Shown piece after piece: positions 1 through 8,480 of a DNA stretch of 64,000 nucleotides (the first letter of the stretch is position 1; the number at the start of each line of letters is the position of its first letter). The DNA is from a virus. The stretch spans positions 1-64,000 of IMG/VR virus record IMGVR_UViG_3300037297_000231; one strand, given 5' to 3'. A program made the position numbers and the translations under genes. Under the pieces are notes generated by a model, which was not told the origin of the DNA, made no database searches, and saw only the letters and a list, made by a program, of their open reading frames with translations.

Positions 1-127
1 TGATGCTGGTGAGATAGGGCGAACATTATTCATTAGTTTTACAATTTCTTGGTATATTTTTGGACTTATTTATTTTACTATTAAAATTATTAAATTATTT
101 AAAAAATTAAAGTTAAAGGAGAATAAA
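1..127. repeat. 127-bp exact direct repeat, copy 1 (window start)
   Basis: Bases 1-127 match 62256-62382 base for base; base 128 (t) differs from 62383 (g). The repeat covers the 3' part of a small membrane-protein gene and the ribosome binding site of the gene after it. The window begins exactly at the repeat edge and identity stops after exactly 127 bases, a common assembler k-mer size, so an assembly-graph branch is the simplest reading. A real population variant is also possible. Confidence 0.95.
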
Positions 128-130
128 TGA
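1..130 (+). CDS. C-terminal part of a small membrane protein (5' end missing)
   Basis: This is the partial reading frame 2-130, 42 codons plus TGA. It matches the C-terminal half of the 78-residue membrane protein at 62152-62388, including its second hydrophobic segment and lysine-rich tail. Here it ends one residue earlier (ENK then stop, against ENKE). Its stop overlaps the ATG of the next gene (ATGA). Function is unknown; the hydrophobic segment and basic tail suggest a single-pass inner-membrane protein. Confidence 0.7.
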   Translation, partial: DAGEIGRTLFISFTISWYIFGLIYFTIKIIKLFKKLKLKENK

Positions 131-279
131 AAAGGTTTATTATAAATAAATATTATAATTTTTTGATGTTTTTAGAAGATGTTTTTGACGGCATTTCAAC
201 TAAAATAAATAATCATCGAAAAAGAATAGACGATAAATATTGGGATAAATATTTAAAGGAGTTAAAAAATGGAAGCTAA
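127..279 (+). CDS. small hypothetical protein, 50 aa
   Basis: Begins at an ATG overlapping the preceding stop, behind a clean AAAGGAGAATAA ribosome binding site, and overlaps the start of the next gene by 11 bases. It is rich in charged and aromatic residues with no membrane segment. Not recognised. The tight overlaps and binding site support translation. It is the first gene unique to this branch of the 127-bp repeat. Confidence 0.6.
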   Translation: MKRFIINKYYNFLMFLEDVFDGISTKINNHRKRIDDKYWDKYLKELKNGS

Positions 280-778
280 AAAAGGTGATATATTATTTTA
301 TTCCGAAATAGGGCCTATAGCGAATATAATAAAAAATCGGACTACTGGGCCTTTCAACCATGTTGAAATCGTTATAGCTGATAATGTTGCATTAGAAATA
401 CGTCCAAGAAATATAGGATTAATTGATCTGACATTTAAAGAACAGGATTTAAAGTTAGGTGAATATATTTTAGTTAAGCGTCCTAAATGGAATAACATGG
501 AAAAAGGAATATATCGTGCATTACAAATATTAAGAGATACAAAAGGTTATAGTTTAGGCAATATTGAAGCCTGGTGGTCCGGGATAGAAAGATTACGAAG
601 AATAAAAGACAACAGATTTGAAAGTGACGAATGGGTTATTTGTAGTGAAGTGGTTGGTGATAGTTTATTGGCAGGCGGTATGAAATGCAAAGTTGACTAT
701 GATACCAGTTTGCAATCACCTAATGATATATTCTATAATTTTGAGTTCTATAAAGGATCTATTAAAATTGAGGGGTAA
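269..778 (+). CDS. permuted NlpC/P60 (YiiX-like) papain-fold hydrolase
   Basis: 169 aa. The N-terminus reads KGDILFY. A histidine in FNHVEIVI (H31) comes before a cysteine in VICSEVV (C125). That His-before-Cys order is the hallmark of circularly permuted NlpC/P60 or LRAT-like proteins, whose Cys/His pair cuts or transfers acyl or peptide bonds. Start chosen for the AAAGGAG site eight bases upstream. There is no signal peptide, so it is probably cytoplasmic or released at lysis. A cell-wall role is possible, but the genome has two better endolysin candidates, so the substrate is open. Confidence 0.7.
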   Translation: MEAKKGDILFYSEIGPIANIIKNRTTGPFNHVEIVIADNVALEIRPRNIGLIDLTFKEQDLKLGEYILVKRPKWNNMEKGIYRALQILRDTKGYSLGNIEAWWSGIERLRRIKDNRFESDEWVICSEVVGDSLLAGGMKCKVDYDTSLQSPNDIFYNFEFYKGSIKIEG

Positions 779-781
779 AAA

Positions 782-949
782 ATGAAAGGAAAGGGTAAAA
801 TTGTAGTTCAGGTCGAAGTTACTTGTAAAGTCATTGGCGCTAGATTTAAAAAAGTGCGCTGGTTTATCGCTAAGTGGATATGTATAATCGTAAGTAAGCT
901 TCTTAAAGTCAAATTTAAAATGGATATTAAACAGGTTAGGAAGAAATAA
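782..949 (+). CDS. small basic protein, 55 aa
   Basis: Starts three bases after the preceding stop and ends one base before the next ATG. It is lysine/arginine rich with a central aromatic and aliphatic stretch (WFIAKWICIIVSKLL) that could be a short amphipathic or membrane helix. Not recognised. The start is weakly supported (GAGGGG lies inside the previous gene's end). Confidence 0.5.
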   Translation: MKGKGKIVVQVEVTCKVIGARFKKVRWFIAKWICIIVSKLLKVKFKMDIKQVRKK

Positions 950-950
950 A

Positions 951-1100
951 ATGCCAACAATTTGGGATGCATTTTTAAATGATATAAAGAAAAATAAAAT
1001 CGATTTATCATATTATTCATTAAGGGAAATACTTGAAATATTTTGGAATTATAATAATAATCCGTTTAAATATGAAAAATGGCTTTCTGAACATAAATAG
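951..1100 (+). CDS. small hypothetical protein, 49 aa
   Basis: Packed directly behind the previous stop (TAAAATG). It is acidic and aromatic with no obvious motif. Not recognised; supported by position in a run of co-directional, tightly spaced frames. Confidence 0.5.
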   Translation: MPTIWDAFLNDIKKNKIDLSYYSLREILEIFWNYNNNPFKYEKWLSEHK

Positions 1101-1118
1101 TTATCAGGAGGAATAATA

Positions 1119-1430
1119 ATGAAATTTAATGAACTCGAAGATAATATTATTATCAATAATAGAAAAATTTGTTGTAGATATAATGAGCAGAAAGAAGAGA
1201 TAATTATTTTCGATGGAATAAAACATATAGATTTTATAAAAGAATTATATTATAAACGAGAACCTCTTAAAATATATATTCTAAAGACTGATATAGAAAG
1301 GAAAATAATTATAAATGATTTTAATTTTGTTAAGCATCGTATAGAAGGGTATAATTTCTATATATATGTTAATTTTAGAACATTATCAGATATTAAATTA
1401 AGTTTTAATGATTTACCAGCTAAACATTAA
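1119..1430 (+). CDS. hypothetical protein, 103 aa
   Basis: Good ribosome binding site (CAGGAGGAATAAT) before the ATG. The sequence alternates charged and beta-branched residues, suggesting a small alpha/beta protein. No family recognised. It is the last gene before the promoter that drives terminase. Confidence 0.65.
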   Translation: MKFNELEDNIIINNRKICCRYNEQKEEIIIFDGIKHIDFIKELYYKREPLKIYILKTDIERKIIINDFNFVKHRIEGYNFYIYVNFRTLSDIKLSFNDLPAKH

Positions 1431-1432
1431 GG

Positions 1433-1461
1433 TTGACAAACCATAACAAAAGGGCTAATAT
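1433..1461 (+). promoter_or_regulatory. consensus sigma70-type promoter placing +1 at the terminase start codon
   Basis: TTGACA (1433-1438), 17-bp spacer, TAATAT (1456-1461). The terminase small subunit ATG begins at 1468, six bases after the -10 box, so transcription should start on or next to the A of the ATG. No Shine-Dalgarno sequence fits in that gap, so the mRNA is predicted to be leaderless. Confidence 0.75.
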
Positions 1462-1467
1462 TTAATT

Positions 1468-1914
1468 ATGAGTGATATAATAGAAAAAGCTAAAGTAGGG
1501 AAACCATTGGCCTTTAAATCAGTTGAGGAACTTCAATTAAAAATAGATGATTATTTTAAACACTGTGATGAAAATGATAAACCTTATACTATATGTGGAT
1601 TGGCTAATCATTTAGGTGTAACACGTCAAACTTTATTGAATTATCAAGGTAAAGAAGAATATTTTGACACAATTAAAAAAAGTAAGAATAGATGTGAACA
1701 ATATGCAGAAGAATTCTTATTTAGTGGTAGACAGGTGGCAGGTGCTATATTCAATCTTAAGAATAATTATGGATGGCATGACGAACAAAAACTAAATGTA
1801 GTAACCAGGGGAATAAATATAAGTATTAGCAAAATGAATGAATTATCTGAAGAAGACGCTGAAAAGATATATAAACAAGTGCAAGCCAATATAAATGATG
1901 AAAATAACGTATAA
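1468..1914 (+). CDS. terS: terminase small subunit
   Basis: 148 aa. The N-terminal half carries a helix-turn-helix (LANHLGVTRQTLLNY, about residues 46-60), and the middle reads AGAIFNLKNNYGWHDE, both typical of the gp3-like DNA-packaging small-subunit family. It binds the packaging site and feeds DNA to the large subunit, whose gene overlaps its 3' end by 20 bases. The predicted promoter implies a leaderless message. Confidence 0.85.
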   Translation: MSDIIEKAKVGKPLAFKSVEELQLKIDDYFKHCDENDKPYTICGLANHLGVTRQTLLNYQGKEEYFDTIKKSKNRCEQYAEEFLFSGRQVAGAIFNLKNNYGWHDEQKLNVVTRGINISISKMNELSEEDAEKIYKQVQANINDENNV

Positions 1915-3442
1915 AGAACGGCTTAAGACAATATCCAATCTAGAACTACTTAAACATTATAAAATGTTATATTCAATAAGATACAATGAGGTTGATTCCT
2001 GTATTGATTTTATAAATCGTTTTTGCTTTACCTATGATCCTAGACTCCCTGATAGCAAAGTAATACCCTTTGAATTATATCCAAAACAAATAGATTTTAT
2101 TAAATGGTTATTTACCCGATATCAAAACCAGGAAGACGGATGCGTTGATAAATGCCGTGATGTAGGAGCTACCTGGTGTTTTATTGCATTTTCTATTTTT
2201 TTATTATTATTTAGGAATAATGTATCTATAGCTTTTTTTACATATAAGGCAAGTGAATGTCATACTATTGGGAAGATGGGAACTTTATTTGAAAAAGCTG
2301 TTTTTATAATAGATAATCTTCCAAATATGTATAAACAATCAGTCGAAACTAAATTAATGCTTATAACTAATTATGAAACTAAATCTGTAATCGTAGGGGC
2401 ATCAGGAGATAACCCATTAAGAGGTGATAGGCAAACAATAATCTTTAAGGACGAATCGGCTTTTTATGAGCAAGCTGAATCAATAGAAGCTGCAATGTCA
2501 AAGTCTAGTGATTGTAAAATAGATATATCAACACATGCAGGAACAGCGACATTATTTTATCAAAAAATTGTATCCGGAGAATTACCTATATTTACGTTTG
2601 ATTGGTGGGAGAATCCTAGACATACTCAGGAATGGTTTGAGTCTGAACGGAAAAAGTATTATGCAAGTGGGCTTATTCATATTTTTAGAAGAGAGATAGA
2701 AAGAAATCCTTTGGCCAGTGTTGAGAATATATTGATACCTGCGGAATGGACGCATTCAGCAAAAGTTTGTAATGTGGGTATAACAGGTAAAAGGATTGCT
2801 AGCCTTGATGTCGCAGATGAAGGGACTGATACTAACGCTTTATGTATTATGAATGGCAATACTTTATTGCATTTAGAAGAATGGTCTAGTCCAGATCCTA
2901 ATGAAACGGCACGTAAGGCTTTCTATAGAGCAATAGAATTTGATTGTGATGAATTCCGTTATGATAATATAGGCGTGGGGACCGGGATAAAAGCCGGATT
3001 AAATGTAATTTTAGATGAATTAAGGAAAGATGAACTAAATAACAAAAAAGCTTTAAGTATAAGGATTATTGGCTGGGCTGCGTCTGGAAAAGTTATTAGG
3101 CCTGACGATTATGATTTTGATGAGAAAAGGCCAAATAAAGACTTTTTCGAAAACGCTAAGTCTCAAGCTTATTATAAAATAAGAGACGAATTTCTTCAAA
3201 CATATCATTATATGAACAAAGAACAACATGATGCTACGAAATTAATAGATTTTAGTCAAATGATTGACCATCCACTATTTAATAAATTTATGAGTGAATT
3301 ATCTCAGCCTTTACAAAAATTAACAGCAAGTGGAAAGATAATTATTGATAAAAAAGCTAAAAGTAAATCTCCAAATATAGCTGAAGCTTATATGATAGGC
3401 AGGGCTGAGGTTAATCTTAATTTATCTATCTGGGATGTTTAA
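1895..3442 (+). CDS. terL: terminase large subunit (packaging ATPase/nuclease)
   Basis: 515 aa, normal length for the family. The ATPase domain has a Walker A variant CRDVGATW (about 87-94) and Walker B IIFKDESA (about 182-189). The RNase H-like nuclease domain begins at SLDVADEG (about 303-310), whose first Asp is a metal ligand. Two adjacent ATGs (1895 and 1898) are possible starts, both inside the small-subunit gene, so translation is probably coupled. It pumps DNA into the prohead and cuts it. Confidence 0.93.
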   Translation: MMKITYKERLKTISNLELLKHYKMLYSIRYNEVDSCIDFINRFCFTYDPRLPDSKVIPFELYPKQIDFIKWLFTRYQNQEDGCVDKCRDVGATWCFIAFSIFLLLFRNNVSIAFFTYKASECHTIGKMGTLFEKAVFIIDNLPNMYKQSVETKLMLITNYETKSVIVGASGDNPLRGDRQTIIFKDESAFYEQAESIEAAMSKSSDCKIDISTHAGTATLFYQKIVSGELPIFTFDWWENPRHTQEWFESERKKYYASGLIHIFRREIERNPLASVENILIPAEWTHSAKVCNVGITGKRIASLDVADEGTDTNALCIMNGNTLLHLEEWSSPDPNETARKAFYRAIEFDCDEFRYDNIGVGTGIKAGLNVILDELRKDELNNKKALSIRIIGWAASGKVIRPDDYDFDEKRPNKDFFENAKSQAYYKIRDEFLQTYHYMNKEQHDATKLIDFSQMIDHPLFNKFMSELSQPLQKLTASGKIIIDKKAKSKSPNIAEAYMIGRAEVNLNLSIWDV

Positions 3443-3448
3443 ATTTTA

Positions 3449-3478
3449 TTGACAAATAATCCTTAATTATTGTATAGT
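3449..3478 (+). promoter_or_regulatory. sigma70-type promoter with start codon five bases after the -10 box
   Basis: TTGACA (3449-3454), 18-bp spacer, TATAGT (3473-3478). The ATG of the following gene is at 3484, so the predicted transcript again begins at or beside the start codon without room for a ribosome binding site. Confidence 0.6.
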
Positions 3479-3483
3479 GAATT

Positions 3484-3699
3484 ATGGCAAAAAAGAAAAA
3501 AGCACCAAAAAAGACTAAAAGAATAAGAAAGAAAAGAAAAAAGATTGAAGAAAAAGTCATAACATATCCATTAATATGTGAAGCATGTGGAAAAGAAAAG
3601 AAATCATTTCGTAAAATAGTAGCAAGTCATATTTATTGTTCTATATGCATTAACAAAAATAATCGGAGAAATCAGAAAAACGTTTTATATTTTAGATAA
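3484..3699 (+). CDS. basic zinc-ribbon-like protein, 71 aa
   Basis: The first 25 residues are almost all Lys/Arg, then CEAC and CSIC pairs form a four-cysteine zinc-binding motif. Nucleic-acid binding is the natural inference. No Shine-Dalgarno sequence precedes the ATG and a promoter lies directly upstream, so leaderless expression is predicted. It sits between terminase and portal. Family not recognised. Confidence 0.65.
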   Translation: MAKKKKAPKKTKRIRKKRKKIEEKVITYPLICEACGKEKKSFRKIVASHIYCSICINKNNRRNQKNVLYFR

Positions 3700-3708
3700 G
3701 GGGATTAT

Positions 3709-5160
3709 ATGTCTAAAAATAGATCAACCAGTAAAATTATAGCCAACAGTTTAGCTGACCTGGCTACTACAATAAATCAGTGGCAATCATTCACAGGTGG
3801 CGGATCGACTTTGTCAACATATGCAACAATTCAAGGTGATAATAATTATGCATTACTTACTTTAAATTGGATAGTATTGTCTTATTTATTTGCAGGTAAC
3901 GGTATATTCCAGAGAGTTATTAGATTACCAGTTTGTGATGCATTGTCAAAGGGTTTTGAAATAGATTCTGATGAAGCATCGAAAGAAGATATTGATAAAG
4001 TATTCAAATGGTTTAGAAAGTATAAGTTATTTTTTAATACCAGACAGTTTTTAATTTGGAAGCGATTATTCGGTGGGAGTGCTTTGATAATAAATACAAA
4101 TCAGAATCCTGAAGAAGAATTAAATATAAAAGAGCTTAAGAATGGGCCATTAAGATTTTATGCAGTTGACAGATGGCAGTTATCTTCAACAAAGATGCCC
4201 TTTGATTATCTTGATAATATTTCTTATGATGTTGGAGATTTGGAACATTTCTTTATATTTGGAAGAAAAATACATAAATCAAGGGTATTAATAGGCAGAG
4301 GAGAAGAAGCCCCTCATTATCTTGCAAGACAACTTAGAGGATGGGGAATGTCTGAAGGTGAAAGGATTATAAGAGATCTTAACTTATATCTTAAGACTCA
4401 GGATGTTTTATATGAAATATTAGACGAGAGTAAAATTGATGTTTATTATATCCAGGGGCTTGCAAATAAACTTGCTACTGTCGGTGGGACCAGAAATATA
4501 CAAACAAGAATACAGGCGGTTAATGAAATCAAGAGTTATCTTAATGCTTTATTATTAGATGCTCAGGATAAATTTGATCAAAAGAGTTTGTCTTTTGCCG
4601 GGTTAGCTGAAGTAATGAATCAAAATAGAATGGGTATAGCAGCTGCAATAAATTTCCCTATGACTAAATTATTTGGTATGTCGGCAGCTGGGTTTAATTC
4701 GGGTGAAGATGATCTTGAAAATTACAACAGTATGGTTGAAAGTGAAATCAGAGAACCGTTAAAATATGATACTTTGCCTATATTGATTGATATGGCATTT
4801 CAGATAGTTCATGGTGATGTACCTCAATATGAGATTACTTTTCCACCTTTAAGGATAATGTCGGCAGAACAGGAAGAACAGATTGCCACCAGTAAAACTC
4901 AAAGAATTTGGGGGTGGTATGATAGAGGCGCTATTGGTATGGATAAAGCGGTTTCATGGGGACAGAAAGAAGGTATAATAGGAATAGATGTCGGATATGT
5001 ACCAGAGAAGCCAGAGCCTAATTTTCAGGAAGGTGTTGATCAGGAACAACAGAATACAGTCAGTGTTTATCGAAAAAAGCAGCAAACACCTGAAGTTCCA
5101 GATATGCCTAATTCAAAGGTAAAGAAGTTTTTTAATAATATTTTTAATAAGGAGAAATAA
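3709..5160 (+). CDS. portal protein (DUF1073-type)
   Basis: 483 aa. The stretches around RQLRGWGMSEGERI, LSFAGLAEVMNQNRM and AAAINFPMTKLFGMSAAGFNSGEDD are typical of the DUF1073 phage portal family. It forms the twelve-fold ring through which DNA enters and leaves and on which the neck is built. AAGGGGATTAT precedes the ATG. The C-terminal tail (about 430-483) is Pro/Gln/Lys rich and probably disordered. Confidence 0.88.
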   Translation: MSKNRSTSKIIANSLADLATTINQWQSFTGGGSTLSTYATIQGDNNYALLTLNWIVLSYLFAGNGIFQRVIRLPVCDALSKGFEIDSDEASKEDIDKVFKWFRKYKLFFNTRQFLIWKRLFGGSALIINTNQNPEEELNIKELKNGPLRFYAVDRWQLSSTKMPFDYLDNISYDVGDLEHFFIFGRKIHKSRVLIGRGEEAPHYLARQLRGWGMSEGERIIRDLNLYLKTQDVLYEILDESKIDVYYIQGLANKLATVGGTRNIQTRIQAVNEIKSYLNALLLDAQDKFDQKSLSFAGLAEVMNQNRMGIAAAINFPMTKLFGMSAAGFNSGEDDLENYNSMVESEIREPLKYDTLPILIDMAFQIVHGDVPQYEITFPPLRIMSAEQEEQIATSKTQRIWGWYDRGAIGMDKAVSWGQKEGIIGIDVGYVPEKPEPNFQEGVDQEQQNTVSVYRKKQQTPEVPDMPNSKVKKFFNNIFNKEK

Positions 5161-5161
5161 A

Positions 5162-5413
5162 ATGAAACTAATTTTAGACGATGGACAAGAGATAGACTTA
5201 GATTCTGTTAAAGTTACAGAGGTTTATCCTCATTCTACGGTTATATTAAAGGTTGAAAGATTATCCGAGATTAAAAGGGAGAATTTAGAAATGATAAGAT
5301 CTAATTTAAAGATGATATTCTTTCCAGCCAGGATATTAATATTTGATAAAACCGCAGATATAGAGATAACCGAAATGACAAAACCAGAGGAAGAGAAAAA
5401 GATTGTTCATTAA
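5162..5413 (+). CDS. hypothetical protein, 83 aa
   Basis: Follows portal by one base with a GGAGAAATAAA site. Acidic, with a regular alternation suggesting beta strands then a helix (about residues 35-60). Not recognised. Its position between portal and virion genes suggests a head-assembly role. Confidence 0.6.
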   Translation: MKLILDDGQEIDLDSVKVTEVYPHSTVILKVERLSEIKRENLEMIRSNLKMIFFPARILIFDKTADIEITEMTKPEEEKKIVH

Positions 5414-5425
5414 AAGGAGTTAATT

Positions 5426-5638
5426 TTGGCACAATCTATTGTAGTTGAGAATGATATGCAGACAACAGTTGATTTTTCTACTGTTGAAAAAGGGGTTTTT
5501 ATTTATAATGGTAACATCTGTGTAAGGATTGATAAAAATAATCCTAATTATGTTGTTTTGCAGACAGGGGTAAATGGAAAATTAGATGATAATGATCAAG
5601 TCTTAATTCCAAATTCAGTTTTAGTGAAGGTAGAATAA
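5426..5638 (+). CDS. small beta-rich virion-associated protein, 70 aa
   Basis: TTG start chosen because AAAAGGAGT lies just upstream and no ATG fits before the conserved-looking body. Short beta-prone segments with the pattern GVFIYNGNICVRID resemble small head-decoration or fibre-base proteins, but no family is assigned. The TAATG junction with the next gene indicates translational coupling. Confidence 0.6.
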   Translation: MAQSIVVENDMQTTVDFSTVEKGVFIYNGNICVRIDKNNPNYVVLQTGVNGKLDDNDQVLIPNSVLVKVE

Positions 5639-7449
5639 TGAGCATACCGATAGTTTTAAATTATAATGATGAAAATGATTACTATTTTGAAAACACTGAT
5701 ATCGAAGTTACTGGCGGAAAAGGACAACTAAAACTTCAGCAAAGTGATATCGATTTTATAGAAGATTTTGCAGATGATACTGATTTTACTTATGATTCAG
5801 ATTTAGTAGAATTTATTAGCAGTATGGTAAGGCAAATTGATAAACGACCTGCTAATACTATTTTTTATGCAAGCTATACAAATAATGAAAATGGAAGTTG
5901 GGGCAATGGTACGTTAACTGGAACTTTAGGTGGAAGTGCAAGTGTGCATGATGGTTATTTAGATGCATTAGACGGATATGTTGAATACCCTATTGATAAT
6001 TTTTCTTCTATGAGTAATAATGCAGGATGTATAAGAAAAAGAATATCTTTTAATTATACAGGTGCAGCATCTAATGTTCAATATATAATCCAAACAAGTC
6101 CAAATACAGCAAGTAGAGTTTATCTAGTTCACAATGATGTATATATACAATGTTATATTTTTAATAATGTAGGAGCATTAATTTATAATATGACTTTTGG
6201 TTGGACACCATCATCTACGTCAACTATTTATGAATTTGAGATAAACTGGAATTCAACAAACGGATATATTTTTATCAATGGTAATTTAGAGGACTCTGAT
6301 ATAGGTTCTTTAACAATAGGAACACCATCATTATTTAGAATAGGTGGAGGTACAAATACTGCTTTTAAAATATATGATATTGCAGTTTTTAACACATTAC
6401 AGCATTCATCAAATTATACGCCTGATTGGTCTAATTTTTATGAAAGTGCATATTTAGGAAGTTCAATTATTTTACCTGAAATGGAACATACAGGCGATGG
6501 GAGTATAAAATTATTTAATTCATTGACTATGATTTATTCAGGTTTGCCAAGAATATTATTGGAGATTGGAAGATCAGGAGATAAATTATATTGGGATGGT
6601 GATTCATGGGAAGTTTCAGATGAAACCTATGATCAGGCTACGGATCCGGTAACATTTAATACTAATTGTGGAAGTTTAGAAGTAGATGGAGAAAAATATG
6701 GCCAATTTACTTTGATCTTTCCTGATTCAAATATAATAAGTTTTGTAAGCAATTTAACAGTTAATATGAATGTTGACATAGGATATCTGACAACTAATCC
6801 AAAAATAAGGCCCAAACTAGCAACAAAAATAGATGGATTGGAAAATTGGTTGGAAATAGTTGAAAAATCAGGCAGTGATGATGTAAAAGCAACATGTGAA
6901 TTAAATAGTATAGAATATTATTATAATGGGTCAGCATGGGCCGTAAGCAGTGGATATTCTCAATCTAATACAATAGCTGAGATATTGGCACAAAAAGAAA
7001 GTTTATTGACAGAAGGAGATGGCAAATATTTTAGGCCAGTTCGATATTTACATAGTGCTGATGGGTCAACCACTCCTAAAATAGATACAGATACATTAAG
7101 TGTCAATTTTTCAGGAATAGCGCCAACAATAAAAGAAATATTTATTTATGGTAATTTAAGAGATTCCCTTGAGGGAATAGATGATGATATAATCTATTAT
7201 AGGGAAACATGGACACATGGATTAAAAACTATAATTGTTGAGGAATATGAGGAATATACTGTTTTAACTGATGGATATATTGAAATACCTTTGAGATATG
7301 AAGAAGGATATAAACCAAGTTACATTGAAATGAAAATTAAAAATAAATATATTAAATTTAATTTCCCTTCTGATGAATTGCTAGAAAGTGGTGATTATAT
7401 TGAGATAGGAAATTTAGAAATCGCAGTTATTCAAAATATAAATTTATAA
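5638..7449 (+). CDS. large virion protein with LamG/concanavalin-like domain
   Basis: 603 aa. About residues 78-225 look like a LamG jelly roll (NGSWGNGTLTG, DGYVEYPIDNF, YEFEINWNSTNGYIFINGNLED). The rest is beta-rich with repeated D-G-W/Y turns. LamG-type domains bind carbohydrate, so a head-fibre or decoration role is likely. The position among head genes rather than tail genes argues for display on the capsid. Confidence 0.65.
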   Translation: MSIPIVLNYNDENDYYFENTDIEVTGGKGQLKLQQSDIDFIEDFADDTDFTYDSDLVEFISSMVRQIDKRPANTIFYASYTNNENGSWGNGTLTGTLGGSASVHDGYLDALDGYVEYPIDNFSSMSNNAGCIRKRISFNYTGAASNVQYIIQTSPNTASRVYLVHNDVYIQCYIFNNVGALIYNMTFGWTPSSTSTIYEFEINWNSTNGYIFINGNLEDSDIGSLTIGTPSLFRIGGGTNTAFKIYDIAVFNTLQHSSNYTPDWSNFYESAYLGSSIILPEMEHTGDGSIKLFNSLTMIYSGLPRILLEIGRSGDKLYWDGDSWEVSDETYDQATDPVTFNTNCGSLEVDGEKYGQFTLIFPDSNIISFVSNLTVNMNVDIGYLTTNPKIRPKLATKIDGLENWLEIVEKSGSDDVKATCELNSIEYYYNGSAWAVSSGYSQSNTIAEILAQKESLLTEGDGKYFRPVRYLHSADGSTTPKIDTDTLSVNFSGIAPTIKEIFIYGNLRDSLEGIDDDIIYYRETWTHGLKTIIVEEYEEYTVLTDGYIEIPLRYEEGYKPSYIEMKIKNKYIKFNFPSDELLESGDYIEIGNLEIAVIQNINL

Positions 7450-7459
7450 AGGGGTTGTT

Positions 7460-8038
7460 ATGCCAAAGGTGAAACCAGGAGAAAGTAAAGAAGATTATGT
7501 ATCAAGAGCAATACCTATTTTAAAGAAAGAAGGGCTAACAGATAAACAGGCTCAGGGTAAGGCTTTTGGTATGTTTGAAACACAGACTAAAAAAAATGAA
7601 GTGACAGTCTATAGACATAAGAAAACTATTTATAGGTATGCGGATAATGCTAAAACAGTGAAAGGTTTTGAGAGTCCAGAACCAGGGGATCTTCCAAAAG
7701 AAAAAGCTGATTTATTGGCTGATGTTTATGCCCAATATCGTAAGAAGGGAATGAGTAAAGAAGAAGCAGTCAAAAGAGCTTGGGGTGCGGTTAATAAACA
7801 AAATCAAGAAATTGATTATAAAAAATTCTATGATACTATTATGCAGGGTGGTTTGTCTGTTGGGAAAGAGGATTTTCCTGAAGATCAATTACGTAAGGGT
7901 GTAGAAATAGAGAAAGAACACATTGACGTTAACAGTCCTTATGCTGATATGATTGCAGAGAAAATCGCAAAGGATCATTTGTCGGAAATGTCCGATTATT
8001 ATGATAAGCTAGAAATGATAGAAAAAGGAGGGAAATAA
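7460..8038 (+). CDS. DUF5661-containing phage protein
   Basis: 192 aa. The C-terminal third (EIEKEHIDV...AEKIAKDHLSE...YYDKL, about residues 148-187) matches the DUF5661 pattern of an EHT-like segment, KDHL and YYxKL. The N-terminus has the phage motif PGESKEDYVSRAIPILKKEG. A central block (KEKADLLADVYAQYRKKGMSKEEAVKRAWG) resembles ChaB-like helices. Function in the family is unknown; it is commonly found beside portal and head-morphogenesis genes. Confidence 0.7.
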   Translation: MPKVKPGESKEDYVSRAIPILKKEGLTDKQAQGKAFGMFETQTKKNEVTVYRHKKTIYRYADNAKTVKGFESPEPGDLPKEKADLLADVYAQYRKKGMSKEEAVKRAWGAVNKQNQEIDYKKFYDTIMQGGLSVGKEDFPEDQLRKGVEIEKEHIDVNSPYADMIAEKIAKDHLSEMSDYYDKLEMIEKGGK

Positions 8039-8343
8039 TGAAAAAATGTAAATTTAATTTATGTCAAGCATGTATTATAAAAGAATACAATATTGAAGGT
8101 ATTGTTTCAAGAATTCTTTTCGATTCCAGAAATATAAATATTCAAATTGAAGTTGAATATCTTGATAATACAGGAGTAATTAGGAAAGAATGGGTAAATG
8201 AATGTGAATTAGATTTTATAACTTTACCAACTACTGAAGATCAAGATGTGCCTTCGGCTGAAGATATCCCAACTACTGAGGATAAAGATTGTTTACTGAC
8301 AAAAAAAGAAATGGATGATATTTTAAACATGGAAGAAATATAA
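8038..8343 (+). CDS. hypothetical protein, 101 aa
   Basis: Overlaps the preceding stop (AATAATG). Cysteines near the N-terminus (CKFNLCQAC) could bind metal. About residues 62-83 contain two copies of a short acidic Thr/Glu/Asp motif (TTEDQDVPSAEDIP, TTEDKD). Not recognised. Confidence 0.6.
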   Translation: MKKCKFNLCQACIIKEYNIEGIVSRILFDSRNINIQIEVEYLDNTGVIRKEWVNECELDFITLPTTEDQDVPSAEDIPTTEDKDCLLTKKEMDDILNMEEI

Positions 8344-8480
8344 TGGCAATAAAAAAACGAATATTAGTTTATCGGAAGAAAAAACCGAAAGTGAATTCTG
8401 ATTCAAATAAGATGAAATTGACAGATGCAAAAAACTTTGACAAAGAAAGTGATAATATTTATAATAAGAAATGCGAATAA
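8343..8480 (+). CDS. small basic protein, 45 aa
   Basis: Starts on the TAATG of the previous stop and overlaps the following head-morphogenesis ATG by ten bases. The N-terminus is Lys/Arg rich. Not recognised; supported by the coupled overlaps on both sides. Confidence 0.5.
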   Translation: MAIKKRILVYRKKKPKVNSDSNKMKLTDAKNFDKESDNIYNKKCE

